64,000 nucleotides of DNA from Lunularia cruciata (taxonomy: Eukaryota; Streptophyta; Marchantiopsida; Lunulariales; Lunulariaceae), in NCBI GenBank assembly GCA_948567375.1, contig OX419756.1, positions 24,840,552 through 24,904,551 on the forward strand. Direction: 5' to 3'. The notes under the pieces are model-generated. The model ran no database searches. It saw nothing but the letters and a program-made list of their open reading frames with translations, and had not been told where the DNA came from. A program made the position numbers and the translations under genes. Below are positions 21,680-32,141 of the stretch, piece after piece; position 1 is the stretch's first letter, and each line of letters opens with the position of its first letter.

Positions 21680-23155
21680 TAAACATTGACGCTACATTGT
21701 TGCAAAAAACATTTAATTGAAAATTGAAGCAAACATGTAGAAAACTTGTGAGGAATGAAAGATAAATACCTCTTGATGTGGGTAATGCAGTCCTAGTGTG
21801 ATTTTCAGGCGGATTACATCAAGATCAACCTCCTTGATTCCAATTACTGCTGTTCAAATTTAATGCTTGTCCATCCAACACCATTTGATGAAATTTGCAA
21901 GGTGTTGAATGGTGTGGACGCCTATAAGCCAATCTCCTTCCTTAGTATTCCTCATGTCTTCACCATCAACAATCTTTTCATAGCTCTAAACTTCTGCCAC
22001 AAAGAATATTGGAAATGTAGGACTGAAATGAAATGGAAGAATGGCTCTTGAGCCTCCTGAACCCTTCAACTCAGCTCCAAATCCAGGTCCCAAAAGCACA
22101 ATCTCAAAATTGGTCTCAAAATGGACTGTCTAAACCAACCCACCACACTCTCAAACCTTCACTTCTCAAAACCCCAAAAGGGTGTATTTGAAAGTTTTGA
22201 ATTCCTAAACTTTTCAAAATTCACTTAATTGAATTGCTCCCAAACTTCCAAAAATGCGCAAATGTGAAATTTACCTACAAGCAGTAGGGTTTATATAGCT
22301 CCACCTCACAAATTATTCATATAAATTGGCCTCACTAAATCAGTATTTCATGAAGAAGAACCAGATTTTGATGAGAAAATATACAAATCATGAGCGGTAA
22401 CATGCGTCACTCCACCAGGATGAACCGCCACACCCAACAGCTCACGGTGATGGCCAGCGCCTTCAAGCACCATCAGGATCACCCATCTAAAAACACTTGT
22501 ACCCTCCAAATGTCTACAAGCAAGCATCAACCAGCACCCACTCCCTACCAACCACCATGCTAAAATACACCAACATTCCCAGTGCCATCTTATGACTCTT
22601 TGGGCGTCAGCCAATGCCATCCAATGACTTCTATTGTTTTGGGCATTATCAACGGGTACCCAACAACTTAGAGTGTACCCAGGTCTGGGCTTCATGTGTT
22701 TGCGTTCTTTGCATTCTTATTTCAAATCTAGAACAAAATAATTTTTTAAATCTTGGAGTTTGTCAAGGCAACATCATATCAAAAAAATTTTGAAACTATA
22801 GAAGAAATACAACATATGAAAACATATGAAGATGTTTCTTAAATTATACATGAAATACACCACTCATTGCTCATTACTTACAAAATATGCAAAAACAAAC
22901 AATGATATTTTTATTGTATTGAACCATGATGTCATTTTATTCTAATATATGATTCACATGATGAGAGAGGCATTGTTGAATCACTTGGGACCTACTTTCT
23001 TCTCTAGCAAGATCTATTCTATTAAAAGTCATATTGTCATATTAAAATTCATATATATTTTTCTTCACTATCGTCAGATTGGACTAGAGGTTTATAGTCT
23101 TCCTTGATGGAGCAACAGTGTGAGCATACGCTACATTCTCTCTTAGTCAACTCAT
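21680..23155. other. No gene seen
   Basis: The stretch is AT-rich with scattered GC-rich patches, the strongest at 22380-22690. I see no transposase, polymerase or gag motif on either strand. It may be an old noncoding retroelement interior or LTR, but no boundaries can be supported. Confidence 0.3.
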
Positions 23156-23159
23156 CCAT

Positions 23160-23369
23160 TCCTCAGGCTACTAGAGCACGTCTTTGCTCTTGCTCTGGCA
23201 AGAGTGCAGGCTCTTGGATCCTAGCTTGACCGTGCATTAGGGCTTTCCGACTTGCACCAACTACTTTCTCTACAGCGATGAAGTTTTGCCTAGGTTTGGT
23301 CCACCCATCTGCATCTTCATTACTCACTGGTGAGTGTGGTTCTACACTAGATGCAACAGTGGTCAACAT
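23160..23369 (-). pseudogene. LINE-associated coding fragment, inverted relative to the LINE 3' end
   Basis: The minus strand encodes SSVEPHSPVSNEDADGWTKP, then FIAVEKVVGASRKALMHGQA and RIQEPALLPEQEQ. A tandemly repeated relative lies on the plus strand at 61.31-61.84 kb. DGWT followed by basic residues is seen in some LINE ORF1 proteins, so this may be an ORF1 fragment. It abuts, in opposite orientation, the LINE 3' part starting near 23370. That arrangement would be produced by twin-priming inversion, but it could also be an antisense neighbour. Confidence 0.4.
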
Positions 23370-24072
23370 GACACGCTGTCCTTTTGGAGGACAGAGGATA
23401 GCTATTCATGATGCCATTAGAGACATAGTGTTTGCTATGGCACAAGAGAGTGGATACTTGGCTTGGAGGGAGCGTTTGTATGCTTTGCAGACAACACATG
23501 TCACGGTAGACTTATACTTGGTCCAAGATGATCAGGTGATAGTAGCAGATGTTGTGGTTACGGACCCTACGCGGGATACAATTTTGGAGGGAGTGATTAC
23601 CCATCCCCCTGGATAGGCAGCAAGTGCAGCAGCAGGTTGCAAGGTCTCCAAGTATAGGGGCATGCAGCCAGGTCACCTCTTTGTTCCTCTAGCCTTGGAG
23701 TTATATGGAGCGATGGACACGGCATTTGACACATTTGTCAAGGAGTGCGCAAGAGCTTATCATGTTAGGCGTCAGGAGGTACCACTCTCACTCCCATACT
23801 TTGTGGCATATTTTAGACAGCGTGTGTCCATTGCTCTATAGAGGGCAGTGGCTGGTGCAATCCATAGGAGAGCAATCACATTAGGTGATGTTTCTTTGGA
23901 TGCTCCAGTTGTGTGTGGACTGTACGACTTGCATAGCTCAGACATCTTAGGTGCAGTAGGGCATTTTTCTCATATACATTCTATTGGGGCTTAGCCCCAT
24001 GTTACCTTTTTTGTCTCTCCCTTGTACGGCTTGATGGGGTCTTCCTATCCTTTGTTTTTCCTACACGGTTTC
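23370..24072 (+). pseudogene. LINE-like element, 3' part with restriction-like endonuclease domain
   Basis: The frame from about 23370 encodes a Cys/His segment (RCPFGGQRIAIHDAIRDIVF), a helical part (YLAWRERLYAL), then VTVDLYLVQDD, VIVADVVVTDPTR, KVSKYRGMQPGHLFVPLALE and LYGAMDTAF, interrupted by a stop after THPPG. This order fits the restriction-like endonuclease (PD-(D/E)XK) that follows reverse transcriptase in some LINEs: Cys/His knuckle, HDAIRD helix, the VADVVVTDP strand with catalytic Asp, and a Lys-Tyr strand before FVPLALE.YG. The coding part ends near 23980. The untranslated tail then has GGGGCTTAGCCCC at 23986 and ends near 24072. The upstream reverse transcriptase is absent. The endonuclease would nick the target for target-primed insertion. 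The family assignment is from motif order only. Confidence 0.6.
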
Positions 24073-24075
24073 CTT

Positions 24076-25340
24076 TCACTTAAAAGTCATATCTAAATTT
24101 ATTTGTGTTTCTTTTGTAAATCTGCCATCATCCTCTGACCAAATGTCACACCTATTGATTAAGTAGTTATGTAAAATAATACAAATTGAAACCCACTTTA
24201 ACAAATATGCATTTCTATTATTATCTTTAAGTTGCACTCTAAGCTCACAAAGAGAATGCCATCTAGCTTTCAATACTTCTATACAATGCTCATTTATCAC
24301 CCTTGTCTTTGCCAAATATTTGCTGAAGTCTTGTTTGTCCTTTGTTGGAGCCTCCTTGAATGCAAGACAAGGTGATGCATGGGTACATAACCAGAATCAC
24401 CTAAAAGGTACTCTTTGCCCTCAAAACTACGACACACCCCTCTTTGGTTCAAATCCTTCCAGAGTGATTATTTCTTCAAACAAGTCATGTCGTGACATGA
24501 TCCAAGCATTCCTTCATATAAACAAACCAACCACCAACCTTTAATACTATCATGCAATAATAAAATCATGCAAATCTACAAAGAAGAGCACCAATGCTAA
24601 GAAACATTCTGTTGCTAATAAATAGAACAAAGAAATACAACAAAATATAGAACATTTACCTACCATAAAATGCATAATTCTTCTTTTATCATCACAAATC
24701 ACTTGACCATTTATGGAATAGGAGCACTTTCTACTAAAGTAAATTACTCCATCCATGGTGTGTCAAGTTGCAAGAGGAAACAATGTTCCATCTACCAAAC
24801 CAACACAACCAAGGAAACCTTTTTGTGCAAAGAAAGTGGATATCTTTCTCCTCTTTTCATGCTCAGGCCATGCAACTTGACTCCTCATCAAATCTAATAT
24901 GGCAGTCATAACTTGGTCGGTAAAGGAAATAGTTGAACTTGTACTAATGCCCCAAATGTTTAACACCCTAGCAACACATGCTCCATTACCTTTATGCCTA
25001 AATCTATCAAGAGCTATAGCTACTTGGAGCCACGCTGGTGTTTGTTCCCGCTGGTAGGTCTTCTCAAAAATAGGGTGTGTTCTAATCAAATCTACCAAGG
25101 TTGAAAAAGAATTAACATCCATTCTAGTAAGCTGTAGAAAAGCCTTTGGATCTAGACTTCTAAACTACTTTATCACAAGTATTGACTACAAGGATAAGTT
25201 ACTTGAGGTTCCATGTATCTATGCTTATGTACATACTCCCATCCACTTTGCAAAAATTCTAGCATATCTAAATCAAGTTCTACATCTTCATCTTTGTCTT
25301 CTAGTCTTTGCATCAAGATCTCCAAATTGTAAACACTATT
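24076..25340 (-). pseudogene. PIF/Harbinger transposase (DDE), frameshifted
   Basis: The N-terminal part (about 25340-25125) reads EFLQSGWEYVHKHRYMEP. The frame 25122-24763 has RMDVNSFSTLVDLIRTHPIF, WLQVAIALDRFRHKGNGA and ends GCVGLVDGTLFPLAT, with the first catalytic Asp. The next frame (24756-24670) carries FSRKCSYSINGQVICDDKRR, typical of Harbinger. After a noncoding stretch, GSCHDMTC and then YLLGDSGY (second Asp) follow in one frame. The last frame (24315-24076) has INEHCIEVLKARWHSL, with the catalytic Glu, and ILHNYLI. All three catalytic residues are visible, but at least one frameshift and the interruption at about 24.66-24.52 kb prevent expression unless the latter is an intron. Confidence 0.8.
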
Positions 25341-25529
25341 GTTTACATTCCCTTGTGTTTCAAGTTAATTCTCCACGAGTGCTCACTCTTGGCATGTTAT
25401 ACCAAACTATGTCCTCCTCTATTGTTCAATCACCAAAAATAACTCTACGTTCCTTGATTCTTCAATCACCAAAAAATAACACTTGATTGGGCATGCTCTA
25501 CTCTTCTCACTTTAAAGATGGTACCTGCA
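25341..25529. other. Spacer between transposase and tandem repeats
   Basis: This short stretch may hold the extreme N-terminus of the Harbinger transposase, but no start codon can be chosen. ATCACCAAAAATAAC occurs twice in slightly different form (about 25430 and 25465). Confidence 0.25.
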
Positions 25530-25860
25530 CAATGAACAAGGTCTGCCATATGAGATTTGCATTCTGAACTAGTTTTTAAATAATGAATTTGAAAATCTTA
25601 AAACTCGAGAGATAAGAATTACATTTCAAACTTAGGAGGTAAGAATTACACTTTGAGAGATTTACATTCCTAATGAGATTTCAAATCTTTTCACTTTCAC
25701 ACAACCCAATGAACAAGGTCTGCCTTATAAGAATTACATTCCAAACTAGTTTGTTAGTAATGAAATTGAGAATCTTCAAACTCAAGAGATAAGAGTTCCA
25801 TTTTGAGAGATTTACATTCCTAATGAGATTGCAAATCTTTGCACCTTCACACAACCCACA
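25530..25860 (+). repeat. Tandem duplication of about 165 bp
   Basis: The two units start with CAATGAACAAGGTCTGCC (25530 and 25707). Both contain GAGAGATTTACATTCCTAAT and finish with CACTTTCACACAACCCA or a close variant. The first is about 177 bases and the second about 153. The difference comes from an internal duplication of the AGGTAAGAATTACA region in unit one. Noncoding. Confidence 0.75.
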
Positions 25861-25931
25861 CTAATCTCTAAACTTTGAGCAAAATTCACTCCCCTTCTTT
25901 TCACAACAAGCATTAATCTTCTCCTCTTTTG

Positions 25932-26170
25932 GGTCAATTTTCTCCTTCTCAACCTCTTGTGATGTTCATCATCTTGTTCTTTGCATCAATTTTCTCTTTC
26001 TTGTCCTCTCATGTGGTTCATCTTGTTCTCTCATACATCACCTATTGTTGTGACCCCACCTATCTTCAATTTTTTGTGTCAGTTTTCTCCTTCTCGTCCT
26101 CTTGCACGGTTCATATCATTCTCTCTTGTTCTCTCGTACCTCACCTATTATTGTGACCCTACCTATCTTT
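25932..26170 (+). repeat. Pyrimidine-rich tandem repeat
   Basis: Two complete and one partial unit contain TCAATTTTCTCCTTCTC-like words and end with CACCTATTGTTGTGACCCC followed by ACCTATCTT. The unit is about 90 bases. Apparent membrane-like open frames here result from the T-rich repetition. Confidence 0.6.
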
Positions 26171-26221
26171 GGGCTATCTTTGTGGCCCCCTCCAGCGGCC
26201 ATCCTTTTCACCCTAATCTTA

Positions 26222-26479
26222 TCTATTCACTATATTAACCCTAATGTGTAATTAATGCATTACGCAGTGACAATGGTTCACTAGGTATCTTTTATTTTCT
26301 ACGAACCACCCATTACAAAGTTTGCTAATAGTAACAAACTTGATTGGAACTCCATAGTCAGACCTTTTCCTCTACCTACCTGAACCCGTATCAATTTAGT
26401 CAACGCTTTCTAATAAGTTATAAGGAAATATACAGAGCTTCGTAAAACTATAATTGAAAGCCTCTATTTTCTAGTAATA
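26222..26479 (+). repeat. MITE-like repeat (family Z), copy 2
   Basis: Aligned with 10895-11124: GTAATTAATGCATTACG, GTTTGCTAATA, TCAATTTAGTCAACGCTTT, ATATACAGAGCTTCGTAAAA and the end CTATAATTGAAAGCCTCTA. The end word matches the inverse of AGGGGTTTCAATTATAG at 16316, which ties this repeat to the GGGGTTTCA-ended elements. Confidence 0.5.
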
Positions 26480-28625
26480 GAAGAGCTCCGCCAGACTTAG
26501 ATGACTTTGTCACCGTAGCCCTCTCTTGGTCCCAATTCAGAGTCTGCCTATGTGGCAGCAAACTTAGACAATGCTTATCCCACCACAATAAAAGCAGTAA
26601 CACGAACAACAAACACCACGAGCCATAGTAGATACGCCCTGGACAAATGATGTGGTTTTGAACAATACAACCTGATGAATCTTGGTAAGGCCATTACCCA
26701 TAAGCATGCATCCTTATTCTCGGAAAATATCAAAGTTTCTAAAATTATTTTATTTTTGGATCAAAATATAATTTATTTTCAAATTCGGTAGAATGAATGT
26801 GATTTCCGTCTATTCACTCCACAGGAAGCATCTGCAATTTTTCAAATTGTTTAGCATGTATAATGCCTTCCAAAGAGAAATCTATTAATCCGTTCGAACA
26901 ACTCTAAATACATCCTTCTCGTACCCCAAAATGGAGAAACTGCTTTAGATTATTGCAGTTTTTGGGAAGGCAGAAGAGAGTCCACCACAACACTATTCAG
27001 AAGGAGAAACCTTCTGCCAGATATTAATCATACAGGGGTTCAAAATTCAGATTTTCTATTGTCAAATTATCAACAGCTATGCAAAGTACTAGTTGGTTAT
27101 GGTAAGCAAACAAGAAATCAACACATTGGTGGCTGAGCGTTTCAAGGTCAAGGTTGGTGAACAAATTCTGAAATTTTAAATTTTAGAAACTCATCACATG
27201 TTCAACTTGACAAGTTATATTAAAATAATAGGAGGCAGTGCCTCGCTAGGTGAATTTGATGAATCTCATTCAACAATTATCCCAGTTATCTCTTGCGCCA
27301 ATTAAATGAATATCGATGCAGTAGCTTTTATGAATGTGTTCATTTCCTCCATTGGCAAAGTAATGAGTGTTTGACACACCCAAAGTATCAAGTGTTTTAC
27401 ACATCCGGACACCAAGGCCCGTCCAATGCATCCCTTGCATGCAAACTTGTCAGTTGGAATAAATCGGAGTTTATTTTTGGTATTCTCAGATGTTTTGCAG
27501 AATTTCCAAGAATAAAGAGGCCTGCCCATCAGTGTTTTACTTCATTTATCAATGTAGTGTGTCAAACAGACTTTGTGATAAGAAGACTGTTCACTTGTAA
27601 TGTTTGTTTAGTATCTTAGGTAAATTGTCAAAATACATGATTCATTTTAAAAATATAGAATTATCTCGAGAGGAGAATCTGTTAATTTTCAAGAACTTCA
27701 ATCACTTATCTAAAGAAAACAATCGATTTGAAAACCCAAATCTTGTTATCTTTATTTGAAGGATAATGATGAGAGAATGATCATTGTGACATATTTACAG
27801 AGATAATAGTTTGAGGAAATATTCTTTTTTGTTAGACAAATATTCGTCTATCTTAAATGGATCCCTTATTTTCAAATCATATTTGAACTAAACTATCCAT
27901 TCCACGGTCGCTTTCAGCTTCCCTTAGTTGTTTTTGTATCTCAATACTCAAGCGTCCATAGTGTTTGCTACGACATATTAAATCCTGTCCTGCAATGTTC
28001 CACTCGTCTCCCCTTGTTCTCTAAACGATTTCATACTCCCGCTCCTAACACCTTCATTTTCCATGACTGTTGATTTCTGTTTCTCAAATCTTCCTCGACT
28101 TGAGATTTTCAAACTTCTACTTGACTCTCTAGTCCTGTTTGCCTCTGCCTGCCATTCTTCCTATTGGTTCTATTCCTCTGCTAATGAGTGTGCTCTGTTT
28201 TCGCGTCTTCGGAGCATGTATCTTGGATATAAGGGTTATTTTCTGATTGCTTCCAAGTTACATTTACATAAGGTTTCTCTTTTGTATAGTTTCTTTCGAT
28301 GATGCTCGTTCTCTATATATTGAGGCGCTCTGCTTTCCATTCATTCATTTGAGCCTTGCTACTTGGTTATATGCTATTAGATGTAAGTGTGGTTATTAGT
28401 TTGCTTCCAAGTTATAATTACTTATGCTCTAAAATCAAACACATATTCATAATCAGGTATATTTTACATATGTTGCATCAAATTTGCACTCACTGAGTTA
28501 TGTGCCCCGTTCACTGAACGGTTTCTGTCCTCATTTCTCTATGTAAGAACATTCACTTCCAAACGCTCCATCCTTTAAACCCTTGGATGCTGATTTTATG
28601 GTAGCTTTGATACCCTTGTTTTGCA
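26480..28625. other. No gene seen
   Basis: Two kilobases without a supported coding region. A short word, TTGCTTCCAAGTTA, occurs at about 28249 and again at 28400 with similar flanks. TGTTTGACACACC-like words recur around 27370 and 27555. Nothing here defines a family. Confidence 0.3.
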
Positions 28626-28626
28626 C

Positions 28627-28960
28627 AGTAAGGGGTTTCAATAATGGTTTATATGCAAAAGAGATGGAGAACAAGAGAATGAGCCATGGAGGCATAGAAA
28701 ATTTGGTTGTGTGAAGACACCTTCCTCTTCCACTATTGCAGCATTCAGGGAGGATTTTTCAAATGTAACAAATTAAAAATCAAAGTGGTAGAAGCTCAAG
28801 AAAGGTATGAGTTGGCTGAAATTGAAGCTCACAAGATGGCAAAAATAGAGAAGTTATGAGTTAAGGGTGAAGTAGAAAAGAGTTTATTGAATTCCAAATT
28901 GTAGAAAAAGAGGATCAAAGAAAGAGAGGCAAAATCCAAGAGATTCTAGATATATCATTC
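28627..28960 (+). pseudogene. Harbinger ORF1 coiled-coil fragment beside a GGGGTTTCA end
   Basis: The stretch starts with TAAGGGGTTTCAATAATGG, a transposon-like end. At 28790-28950 it encodes QERYELAEIEAHKMAKIEKL, then a Lys/Glu-rich coil. This parallels the C-terminal coil at 17.85-18.0 kb (RERLQLAELESTNMRKREK), which also lies downstream of a GGGGTTTCA end (16316). The SANT-like region is missing. It is probably an internally deleted element. Confidence 0.4.
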
Positions 28961-29427
28961 TATGATACTAGAACTGGCTTAAGTGAGGAAAACATATGTA
29001 TAATGAGTATACTGAGTTTATTACCCAGATATTACTCCTCCTATGATGGAGAGTTGTGGTAGTGATCCTATTGTGCATAAAAGTGTTAATTTAAGTGAGA
29101 ATGATTAGTGCAGCATTGCAAGTGGGATTGATTAGTGTTGGGCAATGCAAGTGAGATTCAATAAATGTAAGACCATAAAAGTGGCTAATGAGAGTATGGA
29201 ACCATGGATGTGTTATCTACAGTAGAACCTATCTAAAGTGATACTATCTAAACTAATAACCTCCATAAACAAATATTTGACACCGGTCCGCAGTTTGTCC
29301 TCATACTTGAACTAATAACCCTCTATTGGCTGATATTCAATACTTTTTATTGGTCCAAAAAGATTTGTAAACTAATATACACTATATAAAAAATTAAAAG
29401 ACTGGAATTGCACCTGGAAAATATTGC

Positions 29428-31928
29428 CTAATTGTGCTGGAAATAATCCTGAATGCCCCTTTGGACCATCTGGCACATCCTCAAAGTGCCCACGCTCTCC
29501 TCCATCTCATGCAGCGCCAAGATGAACTTGCCATTGTTGCGTGCCTGCTGCAGCCAAAAAGTCTCTAGTGATTGTATCATCGCTTGAGCTTCCTTGGCTG
29601 ACACAAGAATGACTTCCTCTCTGACATTGTCATTGGCCTCGCCTTTGTCGTAGTCCAGGAGAAGATGATCTTTGATGACCTCGTCGATGTTAGGAGTGTA
29701 GGTCACCACATCTTCATCCAGGTAGTTGAGCAGGTTATGGATGTCCAATGGATTGCGGTACCAAAGCCTTGTGATCTAAGACTCAAGCTCAGAAACGACT
29801 TCTTGATCAAGACTTCCTCTTTGTTATGTTGTTCTTGTTGTGCGCCAAGAGCAATGCGGATTTTGTAGTGACCAAAGCAGTTGTGGATGGTCTTAGACTT
29901 GACGTCATTAATTCCACACGGGAACAACCATCCTGATGGCTTCAAGGACGTCAATTTTTTCTGGCTCAGCAACTCCATCTTCAAGATGCTGCAGTAGGAC
30001 ACGGTTAAATTGGCAATGGTAGTAGGCCTTCAGATTGCGGATGATTCTAGTGTCATAGGGCTGCAACTTTGATGTCATGTTTGGAGGAAGCTAGAAAACC
30101 ATGGTATTCTACCATTGAATGCGGCCTGGGAGCTCATGAAGAGGGATGTGGGCACTACAATTGTCAAGAATGAGCAAAACTTTCCTGTTAGCCATGTGGC
30201 GATCAAACACTTTGAGCCACTTCAAAAGGACTATTTGCATCATCCAAGCCTTGGAATTATTGCAACAAGTGCAGCTAAGGTTGGCTATGTTGATGTTCTT
30301 GAAGCACCATGGGCTTTTGGATTTGCCAATGACCAAAGCAGTTGTGGATGGTCTTAGACTTGATGTCATTAATTCCACACGGGAACAACCATCCTGATGG
30401 ATTCAAGGATGTCAAATTTTTCTGGCTCAGCAACTCCATCTTCAAGATGCTGCAATAGGACACGGTTAAATTGGCGATGGTAGTAGGCCTTCAGATTGCG
30501 GATGATTCTAGTGTATTAGGGCTGCAACTTGATGTCATGTTTGGAGAAAGCTAGAAAACCATGGTATTCTACCATTGAATGTGGCCTGGAAGCTCATGAA
30601 GAGGGATGTGGGCACTACAATTGTCAAGAATGAGCAAAACTGTCCTGTTAGCCATGTGGCAATCAAACACTTTGAGCCACTTTAAAAGGACTATTTGCAT
30701 CATCCAAGCCTTGGAATTATTGCAACAAGTGAAGCTAAGGTTGGCTATGTTGATGTTCTTGAAGCACCACGGGCTTTTGGATTTGCCAATGACCAAAGCA
30801 GTTGTGGATGGTCTTAGACTTGACATCATTAATTCCACACGGGAACAACCATCCTGATGGATTCAAGGACGTCCAATTTTTCTGGCTCAGCAACTCCATC
30901 TTCAAGACGCTGCAGTAGGCCATGGTTAAATTGGCGATGGTAGTAGGCCTTCAGATTGCAGATGATTCTAGTGTCGTAGGGCTGCAACTTTGATGTCATG
31001 TTTGGAGGAAGCTAGAAAACCATGGTATTCTACCATTGAATGTGGCCTGGAAGCTCATGAAGAGGGATGTGGGCACTACAATTGTCAAGAATGAGCAGAA
31101 CTTTCCTGTTAGCCATGTGGCAATCAAACACTTTGAGCCACTTCAAAAGAACTATCTGCATCATCCAAGCCTTGGAATTATTGCAACAAGTGCAGCTAAG
31201 GTTGGCTATGTTGATGTTCTTGAAGCACCACGGGCTTTTGGATTTGCCAATGACCAAAAGGAGAAGCTTGTCAGAATTGTCTCTGTTGCAGCAAATGGCA
31301 AGGGTCATGTGCTCTTTGTGTTGTTTTTTGCCACACACACCAAAACAACCCAAACCAAAATGTTACTAACCTGTATTTGTAAAAAGTCTCCTCTCATTCA
31401 TGTTGTAAATGTCGCACCACTCAAACTTGTCCAGTATCTCCCTGATTTTGGGTCGTTCATCCTTGATGAGATTGATGTCAATAGATCCACTCTTGCCAAA
31501 GCGGCAAACTGAGCAGATTCCATGGCAAGCATTGAAGGCTTCTAGCCATCCATTGGAAAACTCAAAGTGAGCATGATCCGGATAAGGCAATCTAAGATTT
31601 CTATGCCGTTCATCTTGATCAGGTCACCACTCATGTTGATGCTCTCCTGGTTTGTTGTGAACCTTTCCATCAAAGCAAATTCCATCAACAGATATTTCAC
31701 CGTCCACTGACGCTTTGCAGAAAGGTTGGACGAGTGGGCCTTCTTGACCACATCAGCCAAATGCTTCAATGTGGTCAAGGTCATTGCCTGGCTGACCTTG
31801 ACATTGCCCTCAGTTTCAAGCCAGGACTTGAGTTGATTTTGTGTGAGGGTAGGATTCTTCTGTTTGTGCTCATAGAGAGCAATGCGGATATCCAACATTG
31901 CGGTGTGTTGTGCTCCACTGCGAGGCAT
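29428..31928 (-). pseudogene. Pogo/Tigger transposase with triplicated catalytic segment
   Basis: From the ATG at 31928 the protein has a CENP-B-like N-terminal helix-turn-helix (RIALYEHKQKNPTLTQNQL), a second DNA-binding part (FSNGWLEAFNACHGI), then KIREILDKFEWCDIYNMN. In pogo enzymes this last motif normally reads NMDE and holds the first catalytic Asp; here it is NMNE. The core follows: LAICCN, GKSKSPWCFKNINIANL, LLILDNCSAHIPL (second Asp) and LQPYDTRIIRNLKAYY (third Asp). The core then appears again twice, in frames broken by stops. The C-terminal frame (29748-29428) reads MDIHNLLNYLDEDVVTYTPN and ends QDYFQHN. The loss of the first Asp plus stops and duplication mean it is inactive. Confidence 0.85.
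29869..31250 (-). repeat. Three tandem 460-bp units inside the transposase gene
   Basis: Units run 29869-30329 (461), 30330-30789 (460) and 30790-31250 (461). Each begins with TGACCAAA, and the next TGACCAAA follows the last unit at 31251. The units differ by few substitutions. In the middle unit the third-Asp codon region has changed to a stop. The flanking normal gene shows TGACCAAA both at the natural start and at the natural end of this segment, so an 8-base microhomology probably seeded the duplication. Confidence 0.9.
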
Positions 31929-32141
31929 GGTGGTGATGGTGTGTTTGTAGTGTGTTTGTGGTGTGTTGTTGGGATGGGTGTAGACTGATTTTGGGGTGGT
32001 CTCAAGTTGCAAAATTATCCCCCTCATCAAAAAAATCAATTAATTTAATCATATGGGTCACCCTGTCTAGTGTAATAACCTCCATAAACTAATACTCAAC
32101 CCCCCGTCCAAACAGTATTAGTTTAGACAGGTTCTACTGTA

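Larger units (their letters stand above)
29220..32139 (-). mobile_element. Complete pogo/Tigger-type transposon
   Basis: The left end CAGTAGAACCTATCTAAA and the inverse of the right end CAGTAGAACCTGTCTAAA form inverted repeats. The flanks are TA at 29218-29219 and TA at 32140-32141, the expected target duplication for the Tc1/mariner/pogo superfamily. A second shared word, TAATAACCTCCATAAAC, lies just inside both ends but in direct orientation. The length is 2920 bases, of which about 920 are extra copies of an internal 460-base unit. The transposase gene is on the minus strand. Confidence 0.9.

Noticed and set aside
25929-26238. Hydrophobic open frames that look like membrane proteins
   Set aside because: They are read from a pyrimidine-rich tandem repeat; the hydrophobicity comes from T-rich codons.
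30115-31512. Plus-strand frames of 80-158 residues in the pogo element
   Set aside because: They are antisense to the transposase and repeat because the DNA unit repeats.
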